Shown here in pieces: positions 6,076 through 12,833 of a stretch of 19,818 nt of DNA (its first letter is position 1; each line of letters starts with the position of its first letter). Position numbers and translations under genes: made by a program. This DNA comes from an uncultured Candidatus Saccharibacteria bacterium. Lineage in GTDB: Bacteria; Patescibacteriota; Saccharimonadia; CAILAD01; GCA-016700035. The stretch spans positions 1-19,818 of the forward strand of contig CALKUN010000007.1 in the NCBI GenBank assembly GCA_937996675.1, written 5' to 3'. A model generated the notes under the pieces. That model was given only the letters and a program-made list of their open reading frames with translations, had not been told where the DNA came from and ran no database searches.

Positions 6076-6777
6076 ATGACATTGAATCCCCTGCACACCC
6101 TCGCAACCAGTTCGCGTGTACTGACTGGAACCACCGGCACCCAAGGTGACGGCTACTTCCTCTGCGCCGATCACACCCCACCAGCCGCTCTGGCTGGTCG
6201 TACGGCACCGCTCGCGCTGATCAATTCGGTCTTCGCGCGCTTCCAGACGCCGCGCCGTGATCCGGACATGCACGCCATCATCCGTGCCAGCGAGGCACTT
6301 CAGCCGCTCGCCGAGAGCGTCGACTCCAATGCCGGCCTGGCATGCAGCTTCGTCTACCTCACCGAACATGAGGGCGAGGTGCGCTACGCCATCACCGGCA
6401 AGTGCCACGTCGTCGTGATCAACCCCGATGGCTCCTTCGAGGGAGCCTCACACGAGCAGGTCGGCCGAGCCATCCTCGGCGATGACACCCAGGCGACCTG
6501 GGAGCCCGGCCAGACGCTGGACCACCCGCCGGCCATCACCGGCGCCCGCACCGGACAGCAGTCCATGGAACGCGGTGCCTTCAAAGCGCAGCCGGACAGC
6601 ATCATCCTTCTGGTGACAGAAGACTCGCTGCGCCTCCTTCTGGAAGAGAACTTCCCGGAGAAGCTCATGTCCAGCACCGACGAGTTCGTCGACTGGGCGC
6701 AGAGCCTGCTGGCAGAGACGCCGGGGGATCCGGCCAATCGCACCGATGGCTTCCAGGCCATGCTGGTCGCGGCCTAG
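6076..6777 (+). CDS. Unknown protein, possibly degenerate PP2C-like
   Basis: This 233-aa soluble protein has a GC-rich codon choice. The ATG at 6076 has AAGGA 8 nt upstream. The order of features loosely recalls PP2C phosphatases: an early GDGYFLCADH strand, a central FVYLTEHEGEVRYAITGKCHVVVINPDG pair of strands, and a late DSIILLVTEDSLRLLL segment where PP2C has D-x-x-L-L-x-S-D-G. The metal-binding Asp-Gly pairs of active PP2C are not conserved (ED instead of DG), so if related it would be inactive. This assignment is inference; it may be an unrelated family. It is monocistronic, between its own TAGACA promoter and a strong terminator at 6793. Confidence 0.8.
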   Translation: MTLNPLHTLATSSRVLTGTTGTQGDGYFLCADHTPPAALAGRTAPLALINSVFARFQTPRRDPDMHAIIRASEALQPLAESVDSNAGLACSFVYLTEHEGEVRYAITGKCHVVVINPDGSFEGASHEQVGRAILGDDTQATWEPGQTLDHPPAITGARTGQQSMERGAFKAQPDSIILLVTEDSLRLLLEENFPEKLMSSTDEFVDWAQSLLAETPGDPANRTDGFQAMLVAA

Positions 6778-6792
6778 CAACACCCCTCCACA

Positions 6793-6829
6793 CGCGAGGA
6801 GGTCCCAATCGGGACCTCCTCGCGTTTTC
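6793..6829 (+). terminator. Terminator of the 6076 gene
   Basis: A perfect 14-bp GC-rich stem (6793-6806 with 6811-6824) with the loop AATC is followed by TTTTCATTTTT. It begins 15 bases after the stop and is likely efficient on the plus strand. It also faces the 3' end of the FMN reductase pseudogene. Confidence 0.9.
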
Positions 6830-6843
6830 ATTTTTACTGAGTT

Positions 6844-7389
6844 TTAGGCTCGGACGGTCTTGAGTGCTGTGCCCCATTTGATGACGTCATCGATCACGGC
6901 ATTTGCAGCCTTGACCTGATCATCGCTCTTCGCAAATCCCATGTAGATATGTGGAATCGTCAAGAAGCTCTTCACCGTTGCTCCACCCACTTGGGCAAGT
7001 ACCTGTCTCCACTGCTCAATAGCGCGTGAACCACCTTCGGCAGCTCCGTAGCTGACGAGTCCAAAAGGCTTGTCTGCCCACTCGGCGTAGAGGAAGTCGA
7101 CAGCATTCTTGAACGCTCCCGGAATACCATGATTGTATTCTGCGGTCACGAAGATAAACGCATCAGCTTCGGCGATCTTAGCCGACCATTTCTTGGTATG
7201 GTCCTTGGAGTAGATTCCGGTTAGGGCCGACTGTGGCTCATCGAGAAGTGGAAGGTTGTAGTCAGCCACATCCACGAGCTCGACTTCGAGATCGGTTCGT
7301 TCTTTGGCAATATCAGTCACCCACTAGGCGACTTCTTCACCAGCTCGGACAGGTCGAGTACTACCGAGAATTACTTGTAGTTTGAGCAT
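6844..7389 (-). pseudogene. NADPH-dependent FMN reductase with in-frame TAG
   Basis: The frame runs from ATG 7389 (AAGGA 8 nt upstream) and encodes a flavodoxin-fold FMN reductase of about 181 aa. The FMN phosphate loop LGSTRP is near residues 8-13, AEYNHGIPGAFKNAVDFL follows centrally, and YGAAEGGSRA comes later. Codon 22 is TAG (7326-7324), directly before W-V-T-D-I-A-K, and the frame is otherwise intact to 6844. Translation restarting at the GTG at 7320 would lack the FMN loop and is unlikely to be active. It is called a pseudogene, but readthrough or a sequence error cannot be excluded. Intact relatives use NADPH to reduce FMN or quinones. It is divergent from an HxlR regulator, which commonly controls such enzymes. 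Confidence 0.8.
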
Positions 7390-7430
7390 AATTTTATTCC
7401 TTCATTTATAATTGTCTTAGCATCAGAAGC

Positions 7431-7495
7431 TTGATGTTCTGAGAACAATACGCTATAATATGTATTGTTACTATATTAAGTATAGTAGCTATAAT
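7431..7495. promoter_or_regulatory. HxlR promoter region with inverted repeats
   Basis: On the plus strand, TTGATG (7431-7436), a 17-bp spacer and TATAAT (7454-7459) form a near-consensus promoter. A second TATAAT is at 7490-7495. Two perfect inverted repeats overlap them: AACAATAC-N10-GTATTGTT (7444-7469) covers the first -10, and TACTATA-N5-TATAGTA (7469-7487) covers the region just before the second. A short GTTCT-G-AGAAC palindrome (7436-7446) lies in the first spacer. The TACT...AGTA ends of the second repeat recall YodB-type HxlR sites, with different spacing. These are good candidate operators for the divergent pair. Confidence 0.6.
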
Positions 7496-7511
7496 AATTT
7501 GTGTAAAGACC

Positions 7512-7859
7512 ATGACCAAAGATTTTGACCCCAAAGCATGTGCCGAATCTCCATCTGACGAACAGCCGGCCTTTTTGCGTTGCTCACTAGCCGTCATTGG
7601 GGACAAGTGGACGTGCCTTATCGTGCGACAATTGGCCGACCAGCCGCAACGCTTTAGCGAGCTCGAGCGCGCCTTGCCCGGCATAAGCCCGCGTACCCTC
7701 TCCCAGCGACTGGATAGCCTCCAAGAAGCTAAAATACTTACGAAGAGAAGCTTTGATAAGGTCCCTCCCCACATCGAGTACAGCCTGACCAATAAGGGCA
7801 AGGATCTCTTCCCTATCCTCGACCAAATGGAAAACTGGGGCAAGAAATACCTCGGCTAA
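7512..7859 (+). CDS. HxlR family transcription regulator
   Basis: This 115-aa winged-helix protein carries the HxlR signature: RCSLAVIGDKWTCLIVRQL (about residues 23-41), then RFSELERALPGISPRTLSQRL as the recognition region, and a C-terminal wing with IEYSLTNKGKDL. Cys24 aligns with the conserved N-terminal cysteine used by YodB/HypR-type members to sense electrophiles or oxidants; Cys10 and Cys35 are also present. It probably represses itself and the divergent FMN reductase through the inverted repeats at 7444-7487. The ATG at 7512 has only a weak AAAG site. Its stop overlaps the NAD kinase start (TAATG), so the two genes are translationally coupled. Confidence 0.92.
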   Translation: MTKDFDPKACAESPSDEQPAFLRCSLAVIGDKWTCLIVRQLADQPQRFSELERALPGISPRTLSQRLDSLQEAKILTKRSFDKVPPHIEYSLTNKGKDLFPILDQMENWGKKYLG

Positions 7860-8647
7860 TGTCACCCATAACCTACGTTACCAAGCCGACTGCACAAGCC
7901 GGCGCTCTCGAGCAAGAACTTCATAGCCTCTTCGCCGATCGCGAGCTCGTCCTCGACAAGCCGGTCGTGATCGCTATCGGTGGCGATGGCACAATGCTCC
8001 GAGCTATCAAGCTCTACAACCATCACGACGCCCTCTTCGTCGGGGTCTCGGCTGGACATCTCGGTTTCCTCCAGACCGTAAACCCATCCGAGCTCCCGCA
8101 ACTCGTCGAGGCGCTCGTCAACAAGACATTTACTACCATGCCCGCCCCCATGCTCGGGATCCGTCAGCCCGGCGACAGTGTAGCGGTCTATGGATTTAAC
8201 GACATTTCCATCGAGCGGGCTAGTGCGCGAGCCGCCAAGTTTGGACTCCATATCGGTGACTCAGTCGGGCAGTTTATCGGTGATGGAGTGATCTTCTCAA
8301 CACCTCTGGGGTCGACCGCCTACTCACTTGCTGCCGGTGGGCCCATCATCGATGCCGAGGCAGCAGACGTCTTCCTCATTACCCCAAATAATCCCCATAT
8401 CTCCGCCCTCTATTCTGGCCTCCAACGACCGCATATACTCGGAGCAAACCGTGTCATAAAGCTGAGTTTTGACCAAGACGAAATCACCGAACGCCCCCTC
8501 CAGCTCATCTGCGATGGTCACACCGTTCCGATCAGCTTCTCGAAAGACCTCGAGATATTTCTCTCGGATAAAGTCGTTAATCTTATCGACCTCGCCCAAA
8601 AAGGCTGGCAGAGCCACATCGAAGCAAAGCGCCTGGGTCGCAACTAA
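7859..8647 (+). CDS. nadK: NAD kinase
   Basis: It phosphorylates NAD to NADP with ATP in the cytoplasm. The 262-aa sequence has the GGDGT catalytic and nucleotide motif (41-45, IAIGGDGTMLRA), NDISIER in place of the usual NE-x-x-I-x-R substrate motif, and the Gly-rich GDGVIFSTPLGSTAYSLAAGGPII segment that binds the NAD ribose. The length is normal for a short bacterial NadK. The ATG shares a base with the HxlR stop codon. Pairing a redox regulator with the enzyme that sets the NADP pool, next to an NADPH-dependent reductase, suggests one redox-response unit (inference). No clear terminator follows; the next promoter begins 17 bases after the stop. Confidence 0.95.
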   Translation: MSPITYVTKPTAQAGALEQELHSLFADRELVLDKPVVIAIGGDGTMLRAIKLYNHHDALFVGVSAGHLGFLQTVNPSELPQLVEALVNKTFTTMPAPMLGIRQPGDSVAVYGFNDISIERASARAAKFGLHIGDSVGQFIGDGVIFSTPLGSTAYSLAAGGPIIDAEAADVFLITPNNPHISALYSGLQRPHILGANRVIKLSFDQDEITERPLQLICDGHTVPISFSKDLEIFLSDKVVNLIDLAQKGWQSHIEAKRLGRN

Positions 8648-8663
8648 CAACATTGCCGAACTA

Positions 8664-8699
8664 TAGACTTTTTACTCATATTATGCTATAAATAGTCTA
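8664..8699 (+). promoter_or_regulatory. Promoter of the GlcG-like gene
   Basis: TAGACT (8664-8669), a 17-bp spacer and TATAAA (8687-8692, preceded by TGC, extended -10). TAGACT is repeated in inverted form as AGTCTA at 8694-8699, so the promoter core sits between two arms of a dyad that could be an operator. Confidence 0.65.
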
Positions 8700-8759
8700 C
8701 CCGCACCCCCGACATTCGAGAAAGCAGCCCGCATGCACTCACAAAGGAATATCGATCCC

Positions 8760-9245
8760 ATGATCTGCAAGAATTTCAACGACATTGCCCTGAGCATCAT
8801 CGGATCTGCCTACGATCCGACCTTGCTCACCATCTGCGTCGTCAACGCTGGCGGTATGCCGGTCGTCCAAATCAACCCCCTGGGTGAACCGGACTGGGCC
8901 AAAGCGGCCTACAACCTGGCGATGATGTCGCTCGCTCACGGCCACGATACCGTGGACTTCACGACTCGTCGCAAACTTGATCCTGACGATCCCCTGGATG
9001 GCTGGAGAATGTTCGGACGTGGTTTGACGATCGCGACACCGAGCCTGAAGACCAGCCACGAGCCTTGGTTCACCAAGGAGCCCGGCGGCGCGCCGATCAA
9101 GCAGCTCGGCGATGGCGAACTCCTCATCGGCGCCATCGGTGTCACCCAGGAAGGCAAGGGCAACCATGCCGTCATCGAACAGGCTCGCCTGCTTGTCCCA
9201 ATCCTGACCGAAGACGCAGCCGAAACTTCACTCATGACCGTCTAG
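8760..9245 (+). CDS. GlcG/HbpS-like (DUF336) protein
   Basis: This 161-aa protein begins at the ATG at 8760 (an upstream in-frame ATG at 8733 gives 170 aa). The AAAGGA 11 nt before 8760 favours the shorter form, but not strongly. ICVVNAGGMPVVQIN near the N-terminus, an Ala-rich helix, and GGAPIKQLGDGELLIGAIGV followed by a short helix match the DUF336 (GlcG/HbpS) profilin-like fold. Members bind haem or act as small accessory proteins. The substrate here is unknown and the match is by eye. It is a cytoplasmic protein without a signal peptide. It has its own promoter and terminator. Codon use is GC-rich like the 6076 and 13533 genes. Confidence 0.75.
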   Translation: MICKNFNDIALSIIGSAYDPTLLTICVVNAGGMPVVQINPLGEPDWAKAAYNLAMMSLAHGHDTVDFTTRRKLDPDDPLDGWRMFGRGLTIATPSLKTSHEPWFTKEPGGAPIKQLGDGELLIGAIGVTQEGKGNHAVIEQARLLVPILTEDAAETSLMTV

Positions 9246-9259
9246 GCGATCATGAATTC

Positions 9260-9290
9260 ACGGTTCCACCCCACTCCGGGGTGGAACCGT
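9260..9290 (+). terminator. Terminator of the GlcG-like gene
   Basis: A 13-bp perfect stem, ACGGTTCCACCCC (9260-9272) with GGGGTGGAACCGT (9278-9290), has a 5-base loop and is followed by TCGCATTTTA. It lies 14 bases past the stop. Confidence 0.85.
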
Positions 9291-9304
9291 TCGCATTTTA
9301 CTCA

Positions 9305-9341
9305 ATAAAAAACTGCCAGGAAGGGGTGAGCCTCCTGACAG
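9305..9341 (-). terminator. Terminator of the purH operon
   Basis: On the minus strand, CTGTCAGGAGG (9341-9331) pairs with the run ending CTTCCTGGCAG (9323-9313). This gives 11 pairs with two G-U, followed directly by TTTTTTATT. It is just after the stop of the CxxC protein at 9350. Confidence 0.85.
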
Positions 9342-9349
9342 TACATAGT

Positions 9350-9625
9350 TCATGGTGCAGTCTGCGCCACACCTGTTTCTTCCCAGATGATTTCGCCAAC
9401 CACATCCGGATGCTTGTTGCCACACCCGACACACACGACGCTGTGTTCGAGCACGACCATCACCTCAACATCCTCGGGGTTCATCCCGACACCGATGCCT
9501 TGATGGTGGTAGTACTTGATGCGCGCTGTGAGCTCGACGTCAAATCGAGTCACATTCGCACAGATATGGCAGTGGTAGCGCTGAGCTCCCAGATCGGTTA
9601 CCGGTATTGCCAGTACTGACGGCAT
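9350..9625 (-). CDS. Small protein with two CxxC pairs
   Basis: This 91-aa protein has HCHIC (Cys19 and Cys22 region) and VCVGC (about residues 65-68), which together can form a four-cysteine zinc site. His residues near both pairs (YHCH, YYHHQ, NKHPD) are further possible ligands. I do not recognise a named family. The ATG at 9625 is two bases after the purH stop codon, so translation is probably coupled, and the pair share one terminator. A zinc-ribbon or rubredoxin-like role is possible, but nothing in the sequence ties it to purine synthesis beyond the position. Confidence 0.75.
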   Translation of the reverse strand: MPSVLAIPVTDLGAQRYHCHICANVTRFDVELTARIKYYHHQGIGVGMNPEDVEVMVVLEHSVVCVGCGNKHPDVVGEIIWEETGVAQTAP

Positions 9626-9627
9626 GA

Positions 9628-11124
9628 TCAGTGCCTGAAGTGGCGTTCGTTCGTGAAGACCATCGCCAGGCCAGCCTCGTTGGCTGCGTCGATGACCTCC
9701 TGGTCGCGAATCGAGCCACCCGGCTGGATGACGGCTGTGGCACCGGCATCGATGGCGGCCTGAAGCCCATCCCGGAACGGAAAGAACGCGTCAGATGCGC
9801 ACGCACCACCGGCGGCGCGACCGTCTGCCTTCTGCGCAGCCAGAAGCCCCGCATGCTTGCGATTCTGCTGACCAGCACCGATGCCGACCGCCTGTCCGCC
9901 CTTCACGAGCACGATGGTGTTGGATGTCACCCGTGCAGCGACCTTCCAGGCCAGCTCGAGATCAATCCACTCCTCCGCGGTCGGCTCACGGTCGGTTGCG
10001 ATCTTCCAGTCGGCACGAGTGGTCTTGAAGACGTCGGGCTGCTGCGCGAGCAGACCGTTGGAGCCGTCGAATGACCGGAAGTGCAAGCTGGCTGGCTTGG
10101 GCGGAAGCGCATCGATGACGCGCAGGTTCTCCTTCGCAGCCAACACCTCCAGCGCAGCAGCGTCGTAGCTCGGCGCAATGACCACCTCAGTGAAGACCCC
10201 AACCAAGGCCTCGGCCACCTCGCGGGTCATCGGGCGGTTGATAGCAACGATGCCACCATAGGCGGACTCGGGATCACAGGCGTGGGCCAGCTGGTAAGCA
10301 GTGAGGATGTCATCCGCCACCGCTGCACCGCACGGGTTGGCATGCTTGATCACGACTGCCGCCGGACCATCGCCCAGCGAGTGAACGAGGTGCCAGGCAG
10401 CGTCGGTGTCGTTGAAGTTGAGATACGACATCTCCTTGCCCTGATACTGCGTTGCAGTCTCGGGCCAGGAGTCGTTGATGTCGTAACGAGCCCCCAAGGA
10501 ATGGGGGTTCTCACCGTAGCGCAAGCCCTGCTTGCGAACAGCGGTGATGTGGAGAGTGTCCGGCAAAGCGATGCCGTCCTCCCGATCGAACCATGCCACG
10601 ATCTGCGCGTCGTAGGCCGCCGTGTGCGAGAAGGCCTTGCGCGCCAAGCGACGCCGCGTGGCGTCGGTAAGCACGCCCTTCGAGCCGATCTCGTCGAGTA
10701 CGACCTGGTAGTCGGCCGGGTCGACCAAGATGCCGACATAGGCATGATTCTTGGCTGCGGAGCGCACCATCGCCGGCCCACCGATATCGATGAGCTCGAT
10801 GGACGGCTCCGAATCGAAGGGGTAGAGATTGGCGACGACGAGGTCGATGGTCGGGATCTCGTACGTCGCGAGGTCCGCCTGGTGCTCGGGATCATCGCGG
10901 TCGGCCAAGATGCCGCCGTGAACCTTGGGATGCAGGGTCACCACCCGGTGGCCGAGCATGGCCGGGTAGCCGGTGAAGTCCGCCACATCGGTGACAGGAA
11001 CGCCGGTGGCCGCAATGGCCTTGGCGGTGCCACCGCTGGAGATGAGCTCAACACCGAGACGGTGCAGGGCTCCAGCGAACTCAACAACACCGGTCTTGTC
11101 ATAGACCGAAAGCAAAGCTCTCAT
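9628..11124 (-). CDS. purH: Bifunctional AICAR transformylase/IMP cyclohydrolase
   Basis: It catalyses the last two steps of IMP synthesis: formylation of AICAR with 10-formyl-THF, then ring closure. The 498-aa sequence has an N-terminal MGS-like cyclohydrolase domain (about 1-130: SVYDKTGV, SSGGTAKA, LHPKVHGGIL, NLYPF) and the AICAR transformylase domain (about 190-498), with LRYGENPHS (201-209), the catalytic Lys260-His261 in IKHANPCG, and ASDAFFPFRDG late. All key residues are present. ATG at 11124 has only a GAGAA near it. The leader (about 42 nt) can form two hairpins, one of them (GAGAA/TTCTC) just before the ATG. It has its own promoter, separate from purB upstream. Confidence 0.97.
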   Translation of the reverse strand: MRALLSVYDKTGVVEFAGALHRLGVELISSGGTAKAIAATGVPVTDVADFTGYPAMLGHRVVTLHPKVHGGILADRDDPEHQADLATYEIPTIDLVVANLYPFDSEPSIELIDIGGPAMVRSAAKNHAYVGILVDPADYQVVLDEIGSKGVLTDATRRRLARKAFSHTAAYDAQIVAWFDREDGIALPDTLHITAVRKQGLRYGENPHSLGARYDINDSWPETATQYQGKEMSYLNFNDTDAAWHLVHSLGDGPAAVVIKHANPCGAAVADDILTAYQLAHACDPESAYGGIVAINRPMTREVAEALVGVFTEVVIAPSYDAAALEVLAAKENLRVIDALPPKPASLHFRSFDGSNGLLAQQPDVFKTTRADWKIATDREPTAEEWIDLELAWKVAARVTSNTIVLVKGGQAVGIGAGQQNRKHAGLLAAQKADGRAAGGACASDAFFPFRDGLQAAIDAGATAVIQPGGSIRDQEVIDAANEAGLAMVFTNERHFRH

Positions 11125-11172
11125 GAGAAGGTTCTCTTTTCTGTCTTGAATCGGTCTGTTCCGATCTGGGAT

Positions 11173-11201
11173 ATTATCTAATGCAGAAGCGCTTTACTCA
11201 A
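11173..11201 (-). promoter_or_regulatory. purH promoter and leader
   Basis: On the minus strand TTGAGT (11201-11196), a 17-bp spacer and GATAAT (11178-11173). The leader between about 11166 and 11125 contains ATCGG-AACAGA-CCGAT and, touching the start codon, GAGAA-CC-TTCTC, which could limit initiation. Confidence 0.65.
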
Positions 11202-11230
11202 GCATGAGAATGATTAAAAAGATAACGAGC

Positions 11231-11260
11231 CCGGTCGTCCATCCGAAGACAGACGACCGG
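11231..11260 (-). terminator. purB terminator with UUCG loop
   Basis: CCGGTCGTC/GACGACCGG (9 bp) extends through two G-U and two Watson-Crick pairs to a TTCG tetraloop read on the minus strand. A T-run (ATCTTTTTAA) follows about 12 bases later. It starts 15 bases after the TAG at 11275. Confidence 0.8.
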
Positions 11261-11274
11261 ACGTAGTGATACTT

Positions 11275-11361
11275 CTAGAGGATCGGGGCCGGGTGATACG
11301 TGATCACCTCTTCGCTGAACCGAGCCAGGATCTTGTTGACCCCGAAGTAGAACTCGAAGGT
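11275..11361 (-). other. Coding-like tail of purB after in-frame TAG
   Basis: Directly after the purB TAG (11364-11362) the same frame stays open for 28 codons to a second TAG at 11275. The residues (T-F-E-F-Y-F-G-V-N-K-I-L-A-R-F-S, then EEVITYHPAPIL) read like the amphipathic C-terminal helix of an adenylosuccinate lyase, and the terminator follows the second stop closely. It is either the lost end of purB or a readthrough extension. Confidence 0.65.
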
Positions 11362-12708
11362 CTACTGCTCGGCATTACCCACGAAGGTGAGCGGTGCGTC
11401 GATGAGGGCCAAGATCTCGAAGAGCGAAAGGTCGATGCGAGGATCGTCCGCCAAACGCTGGTAGAGGTCATTCTCCGTAAAGCCACCTTCGCGCATTGCC
11501 AGAACAACAGCCTTGGCGTGCTCCTGGATAGCCGCATAGGCCTCCTCGCGACCCTGCTGCTGCTTCATGGCTGCCGCCAGAATCTTCGTCGTGGTCAGGA
11601 ATGGGAAGTACTGATCGAGCTCTCGCTGGATCACAGCCGGGTAGACCCCGAACTCGTCGAGCACGGTCAGGAGGGCTTCGAGCTGCCCGTCGATGGCGAA
11701 GAAGATCCCCGGCAATGCGACGCGCCGCACCACCGAACACGAGACATCACCCTCCTGCCACTGGTCACCAGACAGCCCGGCAGTCATGGTCACGTAGCCG
11801 TCGGTGATGATCTTGAAGCCACAAATGCGCTCGCACGTACGGGAGTTCATCTTGTGAGGCATGGCCGACGAGCCGACCTGTCCCTCCTTGAAGCCCTCGT
11901 TCGAGAGATCGAAGCCAGCCATCAGTCGCAGCGTTGTGGCCAGACTCGACGGCCCTGCCGCCACCTGAGCAACAGCAGTCGCGACCTCATAGTCCATCGA
12001 CCGCGGATACACCTGACCGGTCGAGCCAAGCGAGGCCGAAAAGCCGAGATGCTCTACCACGGCTGCCTCGAGCACCTTGAGCGCTTCTCTGTCACCGTCG
12101 AGCAGCTCGAGCTGGTCCTGCGATGTACCCATGGGGCCACGCACGCCGCGCAGGGCGTACCGAGCGATCAGCTCTTCGAGGCGGGTAAATGCCACCATCA
12201 CCTCAGTGCCGGCGCTTGCGAAACGCTTGCCCAGCGTCGTCGCTTGTGCCGGCGTGTTGTGGCTCCGCCCGACCATCGCCAGAGCAGTGTGCTCTTGTGC
12301 GCACTTGGCGAGGTTCATCAGCACAGCCACGAGACGGTCTCGAACCAGCTCCATCGAGAGCTTGATCTGCAGCTGCTCGACATTGTCGGTGAGATCTCGC
12401 GACGTCATGCCGCGATGAATCACCTCGTAGCCGGCCAGCTCGTTGAATTCCTCGATGCGAGCCTTCACATCATGGCGCAACTTGACTTCGCGTGATGCGA
12501 TCGACTCGAGGTCGACCTGGTCGATGACGGCCTCATAGGCTTCGACAGCACCCTCGGGTGCAGCAATGCCAGCCGCAATCTGTGCCTTGAGCAGCGCCAC
12601 CCAGAGCTCTCGCTCCAGAATGATCTTGCGGCGGGCCGACCAGATGTCGGCCATCTGCTCTGACGCGTAGCGATCAGCCAAGACTTCTACAATCACAGGC
12701 TTGGTCAC
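11362..12708 (-). CDS. purB: Adenylosuccinate lyase
   Basis: It splits SAICAR to AICAR and adenylosuccinate to AMP, releasing fumarate. The 448-aa frame has the superfamily's three conserved regions: MTSRDLTDNVEQ (101-112), GRSHNTPAQATT (147-158, with the expected catalytic His150) and the mobile loop GSSAMPHKMNSR (279-290, catalytic Ser). The start is GTG at 12708 with GGAGG 5 nt upstream. The frame ends at a TAG after GNAEQ, but coding-like sequence continues for 28 codons, so this copy may be slightly truncated. Together with purH it covers only the end of purine synthesis; no other pur genes are in the window. It has its own promoter (TTGAGG-16-TATAAT) and terminator. Confidence 0.95.
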   Translation of the reverse strand: MTKPVIVEVLADRYASEQMADIWSARRKIILERELWVALLKAQIAAGIAAPEGAVEAYEAVIDQVDLESIASREVKLRHDVKARIEEFNELAGYEVIHRGMTSRDLTDNVEQLQIKLSMELVRDRLVAVLMNLAKCAQEHTALAMVGRSHNTPAQATTLGKRFASAGTEVMVAFTRLEELIARYALRGVRGPMGTSQDQLELLDGDREALKVLEAAVVEHLGFSASLGSTGQVYPRSMDYEVATAVAQVAAGPSSLATTLRLMAGFDLSNEGFKEGQVGSSAMPHKMNSRTCERICGFKIITDGYVTMTAGLSGDQWQEGDVSCSVVRRVALPGIFFAIDGQLEALLTVLDEFGVYPAVIQRELDQYFPFLTTTKILAAAMKQQQGREEAYAAIQEHAKAVVLAMREGGFTENDLYQRLADDPRIDLSLFEILALIDAPLTFVGNAEQ

Positions 12709-12758
12709 GGTTTCCTCCGTTGGTAGGTTCTAATGAAACTTTTTAGAGATTCCGAGCG

Positions 12759-12786
12759 ATTATATAAGCTTTTAGGTATTCCTCAA
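12759..12786 (-). promoter_or_regulatory. purB promoter
   Basis: On the minus strand TTGAGG (12786-12781), a 16-bp spacer and TATAAT (12764-12759), giving a leader of about 44 nt to the GTG at 12708. The leader has a small TCTAA/TTAGA hairpin. Confidence 0.7.
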
Positions 12787-12821
12787 AGCACGAACGTAAT
12801 CGCCATGAGTATGGAAGATAG

Positions 12822-12827
12822 TATACT
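12822..12827 (+). promoter_or_regulatory. -10 element 6 nt before ATG
   Basis: TATACT ends exactly 6 nt before the ATG at 12834, the same hexamer and spacing as for the Crp-like gene. No good -35 or Shine-Dalgarno was seen, so a leaderless transcript is likely. Confidence 0.5.
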
Positions 12828-12833
12828 GAGAGT

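Noticed and set aside
5845..6408. 187-codon minus-strand ORF opposite the 6076 gene.
   Set aside because: It runs through a promoter and hairpin and is a shadow of the plus-strand gene; no ribosome site or domain was seen.
10081..12495. Long plus-strand ORFs opposite purH and purB (366 and 409 codons).
   Set aside because: They are antisense shadows in GC-rich genes; the minus strand encodes clear PurH and PurB with all motifs.
6844..12708. Global reassignment of TAG to an amino acid, prompted by two in-frame ambers.
   Set aside because: Genes ending at 453, 927, 2874, 4104, 4731, 6777 and 9245 use TAG as stop, several with a terminator just after it.
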